Assembly (NCBI GenBank): GCA_905182165.1
Contig: CAJJAK010000003.1
Location: 1 to 64,000, forward strand
Source: an uncultured Paracoccaceae bacterium
Lineage (GTDB): Bacteria > Pseudomonadota > Alphaproteobacteria > Rhodobacterales > Rhodobacteraceae
Direction of reading: 5' to 3'
Length of the DNA stretch: 64,000 bases
Every line of letters starts with the position of its first letter. Position 1 is the first letter of the stretch. This document shows, in pieces, positions 48,320 through 58,329 of this stretch. Made by a program: the position numbers and the translations under genes. Below the pieces are notes generated by a model. It had not been told where the DNA came from and made no database searches. It saw nothing but the letters and a program-made list of their open reading frames with translations.

Positions 48320-48769
48320 TTATGCCGCTTTGGAAGCTATTGTTTTAGAATTAGAAATTTCAATCCTTCTTGGCTTCAAAGCTTCAGGTACCTCTTTAAC
48401 CAAATCAATGTGTAACATGCCATGTTCATAACTTGCTGACGTAACATGAACGTGGTCAGCTAATTTAAACCGTTTTTCAAAGGATCTTTGCGCGATTCCT
48501 TTATGCAAGTAAGAACTCTGTTCTTCTCTTTTAGACGCTCGAACGCCTACAGTAAGCTGCTGGTTCTCTACTTCAATTAGAAAATTCTCTTGAGAAAAAC
48601 CAGCCGATGCTATGGAAATTCGGTAATTTTCTTCATCAATTTTTTCTATATTGAATGGTGGGTATGATTCTTGTGATACCTGGTTGGTAAAAATATTATC
48701 AAACATGTCCACAAAGTGATCAAATCCAACTGTTGATCTGTATATCGGTGTAAAATCAATATGTCTCAT
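48320..48769 (-). CDS. Small heat-shock protein, Hsp20/alpha-crystallin family (IbpA-like)
   Basis: ATP-independent chaperone of 149 residues that holds unfolding proteins. N-terminal 'YRSTVGFDHFVDMFDNIF' is IbpA-like. The alpha-crystallin domain contains 'PPFNIEKIDEENYRISIASAGFSQENFLIEVENQQLTVGVRASKREE' and 'YLHKGIAQRSFEKRFKLADHVHVTSASYEHGMLHIDLVKEVPE'. A strong AGGAGG ribosome site sits six bases before the ATG. A possible RpoH promoter lies about 70-100 bp upstream, consistent with heat-shock control. Confidence 0.93.
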   Translation of the reverse strand: MRHIDFTPIYRSTVGFDHFVDMFDNIFTNQVSQESYPPFNIEKIDEENYRISIASAGFSQENFLIEVENQQLTVGVRASKREEQSSYLHKGIAQRSFEKRFKLADHVHVTSASYEHGMLHIDLVKEVPEALKPRRIEISNSKTIASKAA

Positions 48770-48837
48770 TTCGCATCCTCCTAAGAAGCAATGTGTTAAA
48801 GGCCTTCTAAATAGACAGACCAGATTATATCAGACCC

Positions 48838-48868
48838 CAAATGGGCATTCTGATACTAATAATCTAAG
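48838..48868 (-). promoter_or_regulatory. Possible RpoH-dependent promoter of hsp20
   Basis: On the minus strand CTTAGA (48863-48868) is followed after 17 bases by CCCATTTG (48838-48845), close to the heat-shock pattern CTTGAA...CCCCATNT. A TATAAT (48824-48829) just downstream could instead serve the housekeeping sigma factor. The match is modest. Confidence 0.3.
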
Positions 48869-49046
48869 TATCATTTTGAAATTTTAAAGTAGCTGGCAAG
48901 TTTTTATAATTATTTTAACAAATTTTAGGATTTTTCTTAAAAAGATATTATATTAGATTTACCAATCTTAAGATTATTGATTATATCAACTCGTTCTTAA
49001 ATTCTATATTAATTAAAATAAGCTAAATTAGTTCAGAAATAATATA
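48869..49046. other. AT-rich intergenic region between hsp20 and the DUF1285 gene
   Basis: Very AT-rich sequence between the divergent hsp20 and DUF1285 genes. It should carry the DUF1285 promoter, but no -35/-10 pair could be singled out. No gene or RNA was recognised. Confidence 0.35.
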
Positions 49047-49641
49047 GTGAATCTCAAAGAAATCACAAAACCTATTCATAAAGACCTTAATCTTAGCAAA
49101 GTCGGCTTCAGCTGCAACGAAAAAAGGTCCTGCGCCAGTTCACCTATGGAATCCCCCATTTTGTGGTGATTTAGATATTAGAATAGCTAGAGATGGAAAC
49201 TGGTACTATTTAGGCACACCTATTGGTCGCAAGCCCATGGTAAAACTTTTCAGTTCAATTATCAGAAAAGATGGTGAAAATTATTTTCTTGTCACACCTG
49301 TTGAAAAAGTTGGCATCAAAGTTGATGATGCACCATTTGTTGCTGTTGATTTTGAGGTTGAAGGCTCTGGAAAAACACAACAAGTGATATTCAAAACAAA
49401 TGTAGATGATGAAGCAATAGCTGGTCCTAAAAACAAGATACGCGTTATCCACGATCTAAAAACAGATGAACCATCACCGTATATCAGAATACGTTCTAAT
49501 TTAGATGCTTTGATTGATCGAAAATCTTTTTACAGACTAGTTGATATCGGGGAGCATCATGAGATGAATGAGCAAAGTTGGTTTGGTATTTGGTCAAAGG
49601 GCGAGTTTTTTCCTATAATTTTATCATCAGAATTAGAATGA
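49047..49641 (+). CDS. DUF1285-family protein (one frameshift near the N-terminus)
   Basis: Conserved protein of unknown function, about 197 residues. The core reads 'GPAPVHLWNPPFCGDLDIRIARDGNWYYLGTPIGRKPMVKLFSSIIRKDGENYFLVTPVEKVGIKVDDAPFVAVDFE', which I recognise as DUF1285 of alphaproteobacteria. The most recognisable stretch begins at about 49130. Upstream, the frame can be followed back to a GTG at 49047 if one A is removed from the AAA run near 49101. No ribosome site is evident at that GTG, so the start is uncertain. No enzyme motif is visible, and neighbours give no hint. Confidence 0.8.
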
Positions 49642-49669
49642 TATGAACGACCCTGGCCCTAATCAATTC

Positions 49670-52481
49670 TTAATGTGCCTCTGCCCAATTTTTTCCCTGC
49701 CCAGCATCTACAATCAAAGGCACATCCATCTCAATTATAGGCATTGAAGCGTTTTCCATGACTTCTTTTACTACTGCAATAGTTTCCTCAACAGCTTCTT
49801 CATGAACCTCAAATAGTAATTCGTCATGGACCTGCAATAGCATTTTAGCCTGCAAGTTTTCGATCGCTTTAGGCATCCTAATCATTGCGCGTCGGATAAC
49901 ATCTGCCGCTGTTCCTTGGATTGGAGCATTGATTGCTGCCCTTTTCGAAAAACCAGCGTGTGGGCCACGATTGTTTATCTCTGGTGTGTGAATGCGGCGT
50001 CCAAATAATGTTTCAACATATCCATTCTCTTTTGCAAAATTAACTGTGCTTTCCATATAACCTTTGATACCAGGAAACCTCTCAAAATATTTATCTATAA
50101 ACGCTTGAGCCTCTTTTCTTGGAATTCTCAAGTTTCGGGCAAGCCCATAACCTGAAATTCCATAAATAATTCCAAAATTTATTGCTTTTGCTTGACGTCT
50201 TATCATAGGGTCCATGCCCTCCAATGGCACATCAAACATCTGACTTGCTGTTAAAGCATGAATATCTTGCCCTTGAAAAAATGCTTCTTTGAGAGTGTCT
50301 AAATCAGCAATTTGAGCTAATATTCTTAATTCAATCTGACTATAATCAAGTGATAGTAAAACAGATCCTTCTTCACAAACAAATGCCTCTCGAATTTTTC
50401 GACCATCTTCACTACGAATGGGAATGTTTTGTAAATTAGGAGCAGTCGATGAGAGCCTACCCGTTGAAGTACCTGCCATCGAATAAGATGTATGAACTCT
50501 TCCAGTTTCTGCATTAATATGATCCTGCAATGCATCCGTATAAGTAGACTTTAATTTTGATAATTGTCTCCAATCTAAAACTTTCGATGGTAGATCATAA
50601 CCTTCTACCGTCAAATCTTCTAAAACCTCAGCACCTGTCGCATAAGCTCCTGTTTTTCCTCTTTTCCCACCTGGAAACTCAAGTTCATCAAATAAGATCT
50701 CACCTAATTGCTTTGGTGATCCTACATTAAAATTTCTACCAGCTAACTCGAAAATTTCGGATTCTAGACCAGCCATCTTCTGGGCAAACGAATTAGACAT
50801 TCTACTCAAAGTATCCCTATCAACTTTAATCCCATGTCTTTCCATATCTGCCAGCACTGGAACTAGGGGGCGCTCTAAAGTTTCATATACTTTTGTAACT
50901 CTATTTTTGTGTAATTGTGGTTTGAACAATCTGCGCCAAGCGCAAGGTAATATCTGCATCTTCAGCGGCATAGGGGCTAGCGAGCTCTATATCGACTTGG
51001 TTAAAGGTGAGCTGTTTAACCCCTTTACCCGCAATATCTATATATTTAACCGTTTGATAATCGAGGTAATGTTCAGCCAAGGCATCCATACCATGATTAT
51101 GTGCCCCACCATTTAAAGCATAACTAAGCAGCATTGTATCATCGATCGGAAAAATATTAACATTATATCTCGACATAATTTTCATATCATACTTTATATT
51201 TTGCCCTATTTTGATGACCGAAGGATCTTCAAGAATAGGTTTTAGTACGGCAAGAGCTTCTTCTAATGGAATTTGATTAGAGGCTAGTTTGTTTCCACCG
51301 AATAAATCATCGTCTCCAATTTTATGATTAAGCGGAATATAACACGCCTCACCAGCTTCAACACACAAACAAACACCTACAAGTTCCGCTACCATATCAT
51401 CTAGGCCGGTTGTCTCAGTATCAACAGCCACCCAACCACGATTTTTAATTTTTAAAACCCAACTAGTCAGAGATTCAAGATCACTAATGCAACTGTAAAC
51501 ACTCTTATCAAATGACATAATATCATTATTAATGCCTAACGTTTGGTTTGAATAATTAGTTTCCTGATCATTGCTTATTGGTGGATTCACACCCAATTTT
51601 GAAGCTATTCTATTGGTCAGTGTCCTGAATTCCATTTCACTTAAGAATTCTAATAATTTTTCTGGATCTGGTTCAGTTACCTCCAAATCATCCAAAAATA
51701 TTCCAATCTCTGCATCTATTTTTAATGTTACAAGTTCGCGACTAATACGAATTTGATCTCCAAAACTAATAAGCGTATCTCGACGCTTTGGTTGTTTAAT
51801 TTCCTCAGCTCGCTCAAGCAAACTATCAAGATCACCATATTCATTAATTAATAAGGCAGCAGTTTTTATACCTATACCTGGTGCACCTGGAACATTATCA
51901 ACAGCATCTCCTGCTAATGATTGCACATCAATAACGCGGTTTGGTTTTACACCGAACTTTTCAAAAACCCCATCGCTATCTATTCTTTTATTTTTCATTG
52001 GGTCCAACATATCAACGCCATCGCCAACCAGTTGCATTAAATCTTTATCTGAACTTATAATTGTTACCCGCCCACCACTATCTCGAGCTTGTGTCGCTAA
52101 GGTTGCTATTATGTCATCTGCTTCTAACCCAACCTGTTCGATACAAGCTAAATTAAATGCCCGTGTTGCATCACGAGTTAAAGGAAATTGTGGAACCAAG
52201 TCCTCGGGAGCAGGCGGTCTATTAGCTTTATAAGCCTCATAAATATCAGAACGAAATGTTTTACCCTTTGCATCAAAAATAACAGCAACATGAGTGGGGG
52301 CATCAATACCCTTCTGATCTTCAACAAACTTATATAACATATTACAAAATCCACTCACCGCTCCAATTGGCAAGCCATCTGATTTTCGGGTCAAAGGTGG
52401 TAAAGCGTGATAAGCACGAAATATAAAGCCAGATCCGTCAATCAGATGAAGGTGATGGCCTTTACCAAAATTATTACTCAA
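49670..52481 (-). CDS. polA: DNA polymerase I (one frameshift)
   Basis: Repair and Okazaki-fragment-maturing polymerase, about 937 residues. The N-terminal 5' nuclease domain (about residues 1-290) has 'LIDGSGFIFRAYHALPPL', 'SSDKDLMQLV' and 'PGIGIKTAALL'. The 3'-5' exonuclease domain is intact at 'VAVDTETTGLDDM'. The polymerase domain has motif A 'SLDYSQIELRILA', motif B 'RRQAKAINFGIIYGISGYGL' and motif C 'LLQVHDELLFEV'. The frame changes near 50905-50915: removing one A from the A5 run gives 'TQNRVTKVYETLERPLVPVLADME'. The defect is most likely a sequence error because all catalytic motifs are preserved on both sides. Confidence 0.94.
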
Positions 52482-52577
52482 CTAGAGATCTCCTTTTATA
52501 TTTACCTGGAATACTAAGATCTAGAGCTCTAATAACTTGGAATAAAGCGATATCTTTAAAAATTAAATTAGAAACTA

Positions 52578-52742
52578 TTATTTTTCTAATTCAAAACGTT
52601 TATCACAATAAGGGCACTCAACGAACCCAATCTCTTTTGGTATTTGAAGCCAAACGCGTGGATGGCCAAGAACATCATCAGATCCATCGCAATTGATGCG
52701 AAGTTTTTTTACAATTTGGATTTCTGGCGCTTCCTGGGTCAT
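52578..52742 (-). CDS. Small zinc-finger domain protein (zf-CHCC type)
   Basis: A 54-residue protein beginning 'MTQEAPEIQIVKKLRINCDG' and ending with the pair 'VECPYCDKRFELEK'. Cys in 'INCDG', His in 'GHPRVWLQI' and the final C-x-x-C form a probable C-H-C-C zinc site, as in the small alphaproteobacterial zinc-finger proteins related to mitochondrial NDUFS6. It lies on the same strand between polA and the HIT gene. Molecular function is unknown; a role in respiratory complex I assembly has been suggested for the eukaryotic relatives only. Confidence 0.8.
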   Translation of the reverse strand: MTQEAPEIQIVKKLRINCDGSDDVLGHPRVWLQIPKEIGFVECPYCDKRFELEK

Positions 52743-52820
52743 GATTTCCTCATATTATAATTGTTAACAACAAACTTAGGTTCTTTTATAAAATATACAT
52801 CACCACAACATTAATTATTT

Positions 52821-53213
52821 TCAAATTCCGAATTTAGTTTTTTCCACCATTCTACCAAGTGACCGCCCACCCAAAATATGGATATGAAAATGGGGCACAT
52901 CCTGCACACCATCTGCCCCAGCGTTTGAAATAATTCTATAACCTCCCTTACCATCCGAGGGTGTCAGATTTAATTTATCAATAACTTTAGAAATAATATT
53001 ATTTAACCCTAAAATCTCCTCATCTGATCCTTCTCTTAAAAAGTGATCATAACAAACATATGGACCCTTTGGTACTACTAACACATGAATTGGGGCCTGT
53101 GGGGCTATATCTTTAAATGCGAGAGCAAATTCATTTTCTAACACGGTATCATTAGGAATTTCACTTCTCAGTATTTTTGCAAATACATTTTGATTGTCAT
53201 AGGTGTAAGTCAA
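52821..53213 (-). CDS. HIT-family (HinT-like) nucleotide-binding protein
   Basis: Purine-nucleoside phosphoramidase-type protein of 130 residues. The sequence has 'IFAKILRSEIPNDTVLENEFALAFKDIAPQAPIHVLVVPK' ('VFAKILRSEIPNDTV...' as read here) and the histidine triad 'HFHIHILGGR'. The family hydrolyses AMP-lysine or related adenylates in the cytosol. The product ends with 'RMVEKTKFGI'. It lies downstream of the phosphatase gene by about 110 bp and probably has its own expression signals. Confidence 0.92.
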   Translation of the reverse strand: MTYTYDNQNVFAKILRSEIPNDTVLENEFALAFKDIAPQAPIHVLVVPKGPYVCYDHFLREGSDEEILGLNNIISKVIDKLNLTPSDGKGGYRIISNAGADGVQDVPHFHIHILGGRSLGRMVEKTKFGI

Positions 53214-53327
53214 TTATGAACCCTTTTAAATTAACAGGTTTAAACAATATCTAGAAAACTAGTATTTTCTAGATGTGTTCAACATTATTTCATTTTAGTG
53301 TCAATATCGCGACTAATATAAGCTCGA

Positions 53328-54084
53328 TTAAATCTTTCCTGATAACCGGTCGCACAAATTTGATATTAGTGCCTGCTCTAACCCGATCGTTTTAAAATAA
53401 TTATTAACTGATCCATATTTTTTTTCTAATTCTAGTAATGTTAATTTAATTACTTCGGCAGGACTCTCCAGCATTTGTGAATGTTTTTTAGTATCCACCC
53501 CACGCTCTTTAGACTCAACAAGAAGTTGCTTAACAAGATCAGGAATTAACTCAGCCGTTAAAGTATAGTCGTACATTATATCTTCATTTGAAACTCCAAC
53601 TAACCCTAAGAGCAAAGCCGCAACGATACCAGTGCGATCTTTTCCAGCCGTGCAATTAAATAGGATGGCCCCATCATTAGTATTCGAAATCTCACTCATG
53701 ACAGCTCTAATTGCATCATGTTGATTATGAAGGGCCTGCAAGATAGAAATTAAGCAACGGGCTTTGCTGAGCGGTATCATTCTTTAGCATGAAAATTGGT
53801 GCAAGATCATCAAACAATGGTAGGTTTAAAAATCGGACATCAGGAAATTTTTCGAATGGATTAGGCCTTTCTTTCATTTCTTTCTGAGTTCGTAAATCAA
53901 TAACCAATCTTAAACCCTCTTGATATAAATAGGACATACCCTCATTGGTTATGAGATGTAGACTATCACTTCTGAAGAATTTGCGCCAAGGTGTCGTTTC
54001 TCCAAACTGAGTCTTATAACCACCCAAATCTCTTATATTGTATGTGCCTTTTACAGGTAAATGGCGATTAGTACTCTCAATCAT
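53328..54084 (-). CDS. Tyrosine-type protein phosphatase family (LipA/PTP-like; one frameshift)
   Basis: Cysteine-dependent phosphatase related to bacterial tyrosine/dual-specificity phosphatases. The N-terminal part has 'GTYNIRDLGGYKTQFGETTPWRKFFRSDSLHLI' and 'LRLVIDLRTQKEMKERPNPF'. The C-terminal part carries the P-loop 'NCTAGKDRTG', in which Asn stands where His is usual (HCTAGKDRTG). The frame breaks near 53735; removing one T gives 'LLNFYLQALHNQHDAIRAV'. It lies 15 bp after the phosphodiesterase gene. Substrates may be phosphoproteins or phosphoinositide-like lipids; this cannot be decided. Confidence 0.82.
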
Positions 54085-54099
54085 TAATCTAAAATCCCT

Positions 54100-54906
54100 T
54101 TAACTAAATTCTCTTAATCTCTTTTGATCTATAATGCCTAACTCTCGCGGTTCTGGATTTACGGGCACATAAGTAACACTAAGACCAGATTTCCTCCAAA
54201 CGCATATGGAGAAGCTAGATCCTTCCACAATTCTCAAATCTTCTGTTGCCAAAACATCTATCGACGAAAGCAGTCCATTAGAAATATAAACAGGAATTCC
54301 ATTCCAGTGGCTTGCACGATTTATGTGAATGTGACCACTAAAAATTCCAATAACATTTTTACCTTCTAAAACAGTCTGTAATTTTTTGGTGCTTTCCATA
54401 CTTAAACTGCCCCAAGGCAACCCATTAGAATCTATCCTTGGCGGATGGTGTAAGATCAATAATTTTGGGCTAGCCTCATGCTGTTCAAGGGTTTTTTGTA
54501 AATAATCAAATTGATCAACACATATTGCCCCTGCGATTCGACCAGGGACACTAGTATCAAGAGTTATCACGTGTAATGCTGAATAAATATCATCGTGAAT
54601 ATGCGCGTCTGAAGAGGATTTATTATTAAATACTTGATGAAACCAATCTCTTTTATCATGATTTCCTAGCGCCAAAATTACTGGGATAGACAAGGATTTT
54701 AAAAGAGTTTTTAATAATTCATAACTCTTTTTTTCTCCAGTGTTAGTAAGATCACCACTTAAAATAACAAATTTAGGTTTTAACTTCATAGAAGAAATAG
54801 CATCAATTATTTTAGTAAAAGTTGCGATAGTATCTGTATGTAGATTTGGATCTTTCACATCTGGATGTGAGAGATGAAGATCTGTGATGTGGATAAAGTA
54901 AATCAA
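54100..54906 (-). CDS. Calcineurin-like metallophosphoesterase (class III cyclic-nucleotide phosphodiesterase type, CpdA-like)
   Basis: Dinuclear-metal phosphodiesterase of 268 residues with the complete motif series 'HITDLHLS', 'LSGDLTNTG', 'ALGNHDKR', 'LILHHPP' and 'SGHIHINR'. The family includes cAMP phosphodiesterase CpdA and glycerophosphodiesterase GpdQ, so phosphodiester hydrolysis is secure but the substrate is not. It starts one base after the stop of the ABC ATPase and is followed closely by the phosphatase, which suggests that all belong to one transcript and possibly process an imported compound. Confidence 0.87.
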   Translation of the reverse strand: MIYFIHITDLHLSHPDVKDPNLHTDTIATFTKIIDAISSMKLKPKFVILSGDLTNTGEKKSYELLKTLLKSLSIPVILALGNHDKRDWFHQVFNNKSSSDAHIHDDIYSALHVITLDTSVPGRIAGAICVDQFDYLQKTLEQHEASPKLLILHHPPRIDSNGLPWGSLSMESTKKLQTVLEGKNVIGIFSGHIHINRASHWNGIPVYISNGLLSSIDVLATEDLRIVEGSSFSICVWRKSGLSVTYVPVNPEPRELGIIDQKRLREFS

Positions 54907-54907
54907 A

Positions 54908-56545
54908 TCAACCTCCCGCTGCAGTTAATAAACTTCTAGTATATTCATTTTTAGGGGACCCTAAAACCTCAGGCAAAGTACCAGATTCTAAAATAGCACC
55001 ACCATTCATAACTATAATCTTATCGCAAATACTTGCCACCACCGCTAAGTCATGACTTATGAATAAAACTGCCAAACCAAGACTATCTTGAATGTCCATT
55101 AGTAAATTCAATATCTGCGCCTGCACAGAAACATCTAACGCAGATACTGCTTCATCCGCTACTAATAGAGCTGGACGGGTTACAATTGCACGCGCAATCG
55201 CTATTCTTTGCCTCTGACCTCCTGAAAACTCATGTGGAAACTTTGTTCTGTCCGTGATTTTTAATCCCACTTGTAATAAAGCCTCACTTACCCTGTCTTC
55301 TAATTGATGTTTCTCACCAATTGCTCTTAATGGTTCTGCAATAGACCATCCCACATTTCGACGTGGATCTAGAGAACCAAATGGGTCCTGAAATACCATT
55401 TGAAAACGTTGTCTAAGTTTTCTTAATTTTTCTGAAGGTATTTTATTTATGTCGTTTCCTTCAAAAATAATTGAACCAGAGTTTGGTTTCTCAAAACCCA
55501 TAATAAGTCGTGCTAAGGTTGATTTTCCAGAACCAGATTCCCCAACAATTCCGATTGTTTCACCCTTCTTTAAGGTAAACGTAGCCTGTTTTACTGCTGT
55601 AATTACTGATGGTAATTTAAATATGGTTTTGCGCGGTAATTTGTACAGTTTCTCAATAGATTGAACATTTAATAGTGGTGTGCTTTCATCAAGTGCTGAA
55701 AGATTAGGCTTCACAGGTCGAGATGTGGGAATAGGCTCCGGGATAGTAGGTAATCGAAATCGATTATTGTAATTGTTTTTTGATTGTCTAGATAAGCTAG
55801 GTCGCGCCGCCAGTAAGCCTTTCGTATAGGTATGTTTTGGATCAGAAAGTACATTTTTAGTTGAGCCACTCTCAACAATATCACCTTTATGCATAACCAA
55901 AATTTCATTCGTTGCCTTGGCAACTACTGGCAAATCATGGCTAATAAATAATATTGAAGAGATTCTTGCTCTGGGAAAATAAAAGAAGGTCAATAATTCG
56001 TAATACTACTTTCGCATCTAATGCGCTGGTTGGTTCATCAGCAATCAAAATCCTTGGATTACAAGCTAAAGCCAGTGCGATGAGCACTCTCTGCTGTTCC
56101 CCACCAGATAATTCATGAGGAAATTGACGCAAGCGTAATAATGGGTCAGGTATGCCCACTTCTTCAAAAAGTTTTAAGGCCTCAGCTAAGGCTCTTCTTG
56201 CCATATAAGCATCAACTAATAAAGGTTCAATTACATCTGTACAAGCTGTTTAAGAGGATTTAGTGCAGACATTGGTTCTTGAAAAACCATCGCTATTTTG
56301 CGAGCCCTAAATTCTTGCCATAATTTATCAGTAGAATTTGTCATATCACGACCTTCAACGCTAATTGAACCTGACAAATCGGCACCTTCCGGTATCATTC
56401 CCATAAGGCTCAAAGCAAGCATCGTTTTGCCGCTACCACTTTCTCCTACAATACCTAATCTTTCACCTGATTTAATTTCTACAGAGGCACTATTCAGTGC
56501 AATATTTTCGTCAAAAGCGACTGAGAACTTATTTAATACAATCAT
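54908..56545 (-). CDS. Peptide-type ABC transporter ATP-binding protein with two ATPase domains (two frameshifts)
   Basis: Fused double ATPase similar to YejF/DdpF, energising peptide or opine import. Domain 1 (56545 to about 55900) has Walker A 'GESGSGKT', '[13 protein letters not shown]', signature 'LSGGEQQR' and Walker B '[13 protein letters not shown]'. Domain 2 has 'GESGSGKST', 'FSGGQRQR' and '[13 protein letters not shown]'. Frame changes near 56225 and near 55955 split it into three pieces. One-base repairs restore '[24 protein letters not shown]' and '[20 protein letters not shown]'. Total length would be about 545 residues, normal for the fused type. It directly follows the second permease. 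Confidence 0.88.
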
Positions 56546-57364
56546 TTAGCGCACCTTAGCCAAACGAGGATCAGTGATGTCACGCAAGCCATCACCTAAT
56601 AAACCAAATCCAAGTACTGCAATCATAATACAAATACCTGGGTAGATTGCCAACTGAGGTGCTAAATACATTAATGTTTGAGCTTCTGATAACATTCTTC
56701 CCCAAGACGGAGCTGGTGGCTGCGCTCCCAAGCCTAAATAAGATAATGCTGCTTCAGCTAATATTGCCACAGCAAATTCAATTGTCGCCTGCACAATTAT
56801 TGGCGCTAAAATATTAGGTAGGATGTGATTGAACGTTATTACAACACGTCCAACACCTGCTGCTCTAGAAGCAAGTACAAAATCACGAGTCCAAATTTGA
56901 TTGCCAGAAGCGCGGGAAATTCTTGCAAAAATAGGAATATTAATGAAAGCAATCGCAAAGACAGCGTTAGTTAATGATGGACCAAAAACTGCAGCCAACA
57001 TTATAGCAAACAAAAGAGCCGGAAAAGCGAACCCTATGTCAGCTACACGCATTACAAGATCTTCTACCCAGCCACCAATTGCTGAGGCAAGCAGACCAAG
57101 CAGAGTTCCGATTGAACCTCCCAACAACACCGCAACCAACGCAACAATCATTGAATTCCTTGAAGCGGCCATTAACTGCGATAATACATCTCGCCCCAAC
57201 TGATCCGTTCCTAACAAATAAATATAATTTGGATGATGAAACTTCTCACTTATATTCATCAATGCATAATTATGTGGAGTCCAAATCAACGAAAGAAAAG
57301 CTGTACCAAGCACTATTGACACTAGCACTGTTCCTATTATCAAATTTAGTGGTAATTTCTTCAT
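56546..57364 (-). CDS. Peptide-type ABC transporter permease (DppC/OppC-like)
   Basis: Inner-membrane permease of 272 residues. It has 'IWTPHNYALMNISEKFHHPNYIYLLGTDQLGRDVLSQLMAASRNSMIVALVAVLLGG', typical of the DppC type, and the coupling motif 'ASRAAGVGRVVITFNHILPNILAPIIVQATIEFAVAILAEAALSYLGLGAQPPAPSWGRML'. It overlaps the upstream permease by one base and is immediately followed by the ATPase gene. No defect is visible. Confidence 0.93.
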   Translation of the reverse strand: MKKLPLNLIIGTVLVSIVLGTAFLSLIWTPHNYALMNISEKFHHPNYIYLLGTDQLGRDVLSQLMAASRNSMIVALVAVLLGGSIGTLLGLLASAIGGWVEDLVMRVADIGFAFPALLFAIMLAAVFGPSLTNAVFAIAFINIPIFARISRASGNQIWTRDFVLASRAAGVGRVVITFNHILPNILAPIIVQATIEFAVAILAEAALSYLGLGAQPPAPSWGRMLSEAQTLMYLAPQLAIYPGICIMIAVLGFGLLGDGLRDITDPRLAKVR

Positions 57365-58308
57365 TAATTTCGCTCTTTTAATCTAGGATCGATAACTAAA
57401 TAAAGAAGATCTACTATAAAATTTGCTGTGACAACGATTACAGCAAACATCATTACCAAAGCCTGAACAGTAGGCAGATCCCGATTAGCAATTGATTGAA
57501 AAATTAACCTTCCGAGGCCAGGAAGATAAAAGACATTTTCTATAACTATAGTACCAGTAACAACTGCTGCAAATTGCATACCAACAATCGTGACGATAGG
57601 AACTAATGCATTTGGCAAAACATGGCGCCAAAGAATGCGCCTCCTAGAAAACCCACTTGCTTTGGCAGTTCTTATATAATCAAGTCTCATTACTTCTAAA
57701 GCCGATGAGCGCGTCACACGGGCCAATACGGCCGACTGTACCAGAGCCAATGCAACCGTAGGTAAGATTAAAGATTTTACAGCTATGATAGGATCATCCC
57801 ACCCAGGAAACCCGCCAGGCGGTAACCATCGAAGCTTTACTGCAAATAATATCACCAATAAAATTGACAACCAAAACGCTGGAATGGCTATACCAAGTTG
57901 ACTAAAAAACATCACACCCCAATCACCAAACTTTCGATGATTTGCTGCTGCACCTATTCCTAAGGTTAAAGCGATTATAATTGTTAATACCATGCCAGAA
58001 ACTGCCAGTGCCACGGTCATAGACAGGCGTTCTGAAATTAAGCCAGAAACTGGCACACCAAAGGAATGGCTCTGCCCAAAATCACCGATTAATGCGTTGA
58101 TAATCCAATAAAAATAGCGTTTTAGTATTGGTTCATTTAATCCAAGTTTTTTCCTTAATGCATCTATAGCATCATCACTTGCCTCTAAACCCAAAATTGT
58201 TAAAGCAGGATCACCTGGTAAAACATTCATTACCGCAAAAACTACTACTGATACGGTAAATAATGTAAATATAAAGCCAATTGTTCGCCTAAATAGGAAA
58301 TAAGCCAT
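57364..58308 (-). CDS. Peptide-type ABC transporter permease (DppB/OppB-like)
   Basis: First permease of the system, 314 residues with six helices. It shows 'VFAVMNVLPGDPALTILG' near the N-terminus and the coupling motif 'RLDYIRTAKASGFSRRRILWRHVLPNALVPIVTIVGMQFAAVVTGTIVIENVFYLPGLGRLIFQSIANRDLPTVQALVMMFAVI', which is diagnostic. It lies 21 bp after the substrate-binding protein gene. Intact. Confidence 0.94.
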   Translation of the reverse strand: MAYFLFRRTIGFIFTLFTVSVVVFAVMNVLPGDPALTILGLEASDDAIDALRKKLGLNEPILKRYFYWIINALIGDFGQSHSFGVPVSGLISERLSMTVALAVSGMVLTIIIALTLGIGAAANHRKFGDWGVMFFSQLGIAIPAFWLSILLVILFAVKLRWLPPGGFPGWDDPIIAVKSLILPTVALALVQSAVLARVTRSSALEVMRLDYIRTAKASGFSRRRILWRHVLPNALVPIVTIVGMQFAAVVTGTIVIENVFYLPGLGRLIFQSIANRDLPTVQALVMMFAVIVVTANFIVDLLYLVIDPRLKERN

Positions 58309-58329
58309 CTGTTTTTAATCCAAGAATTT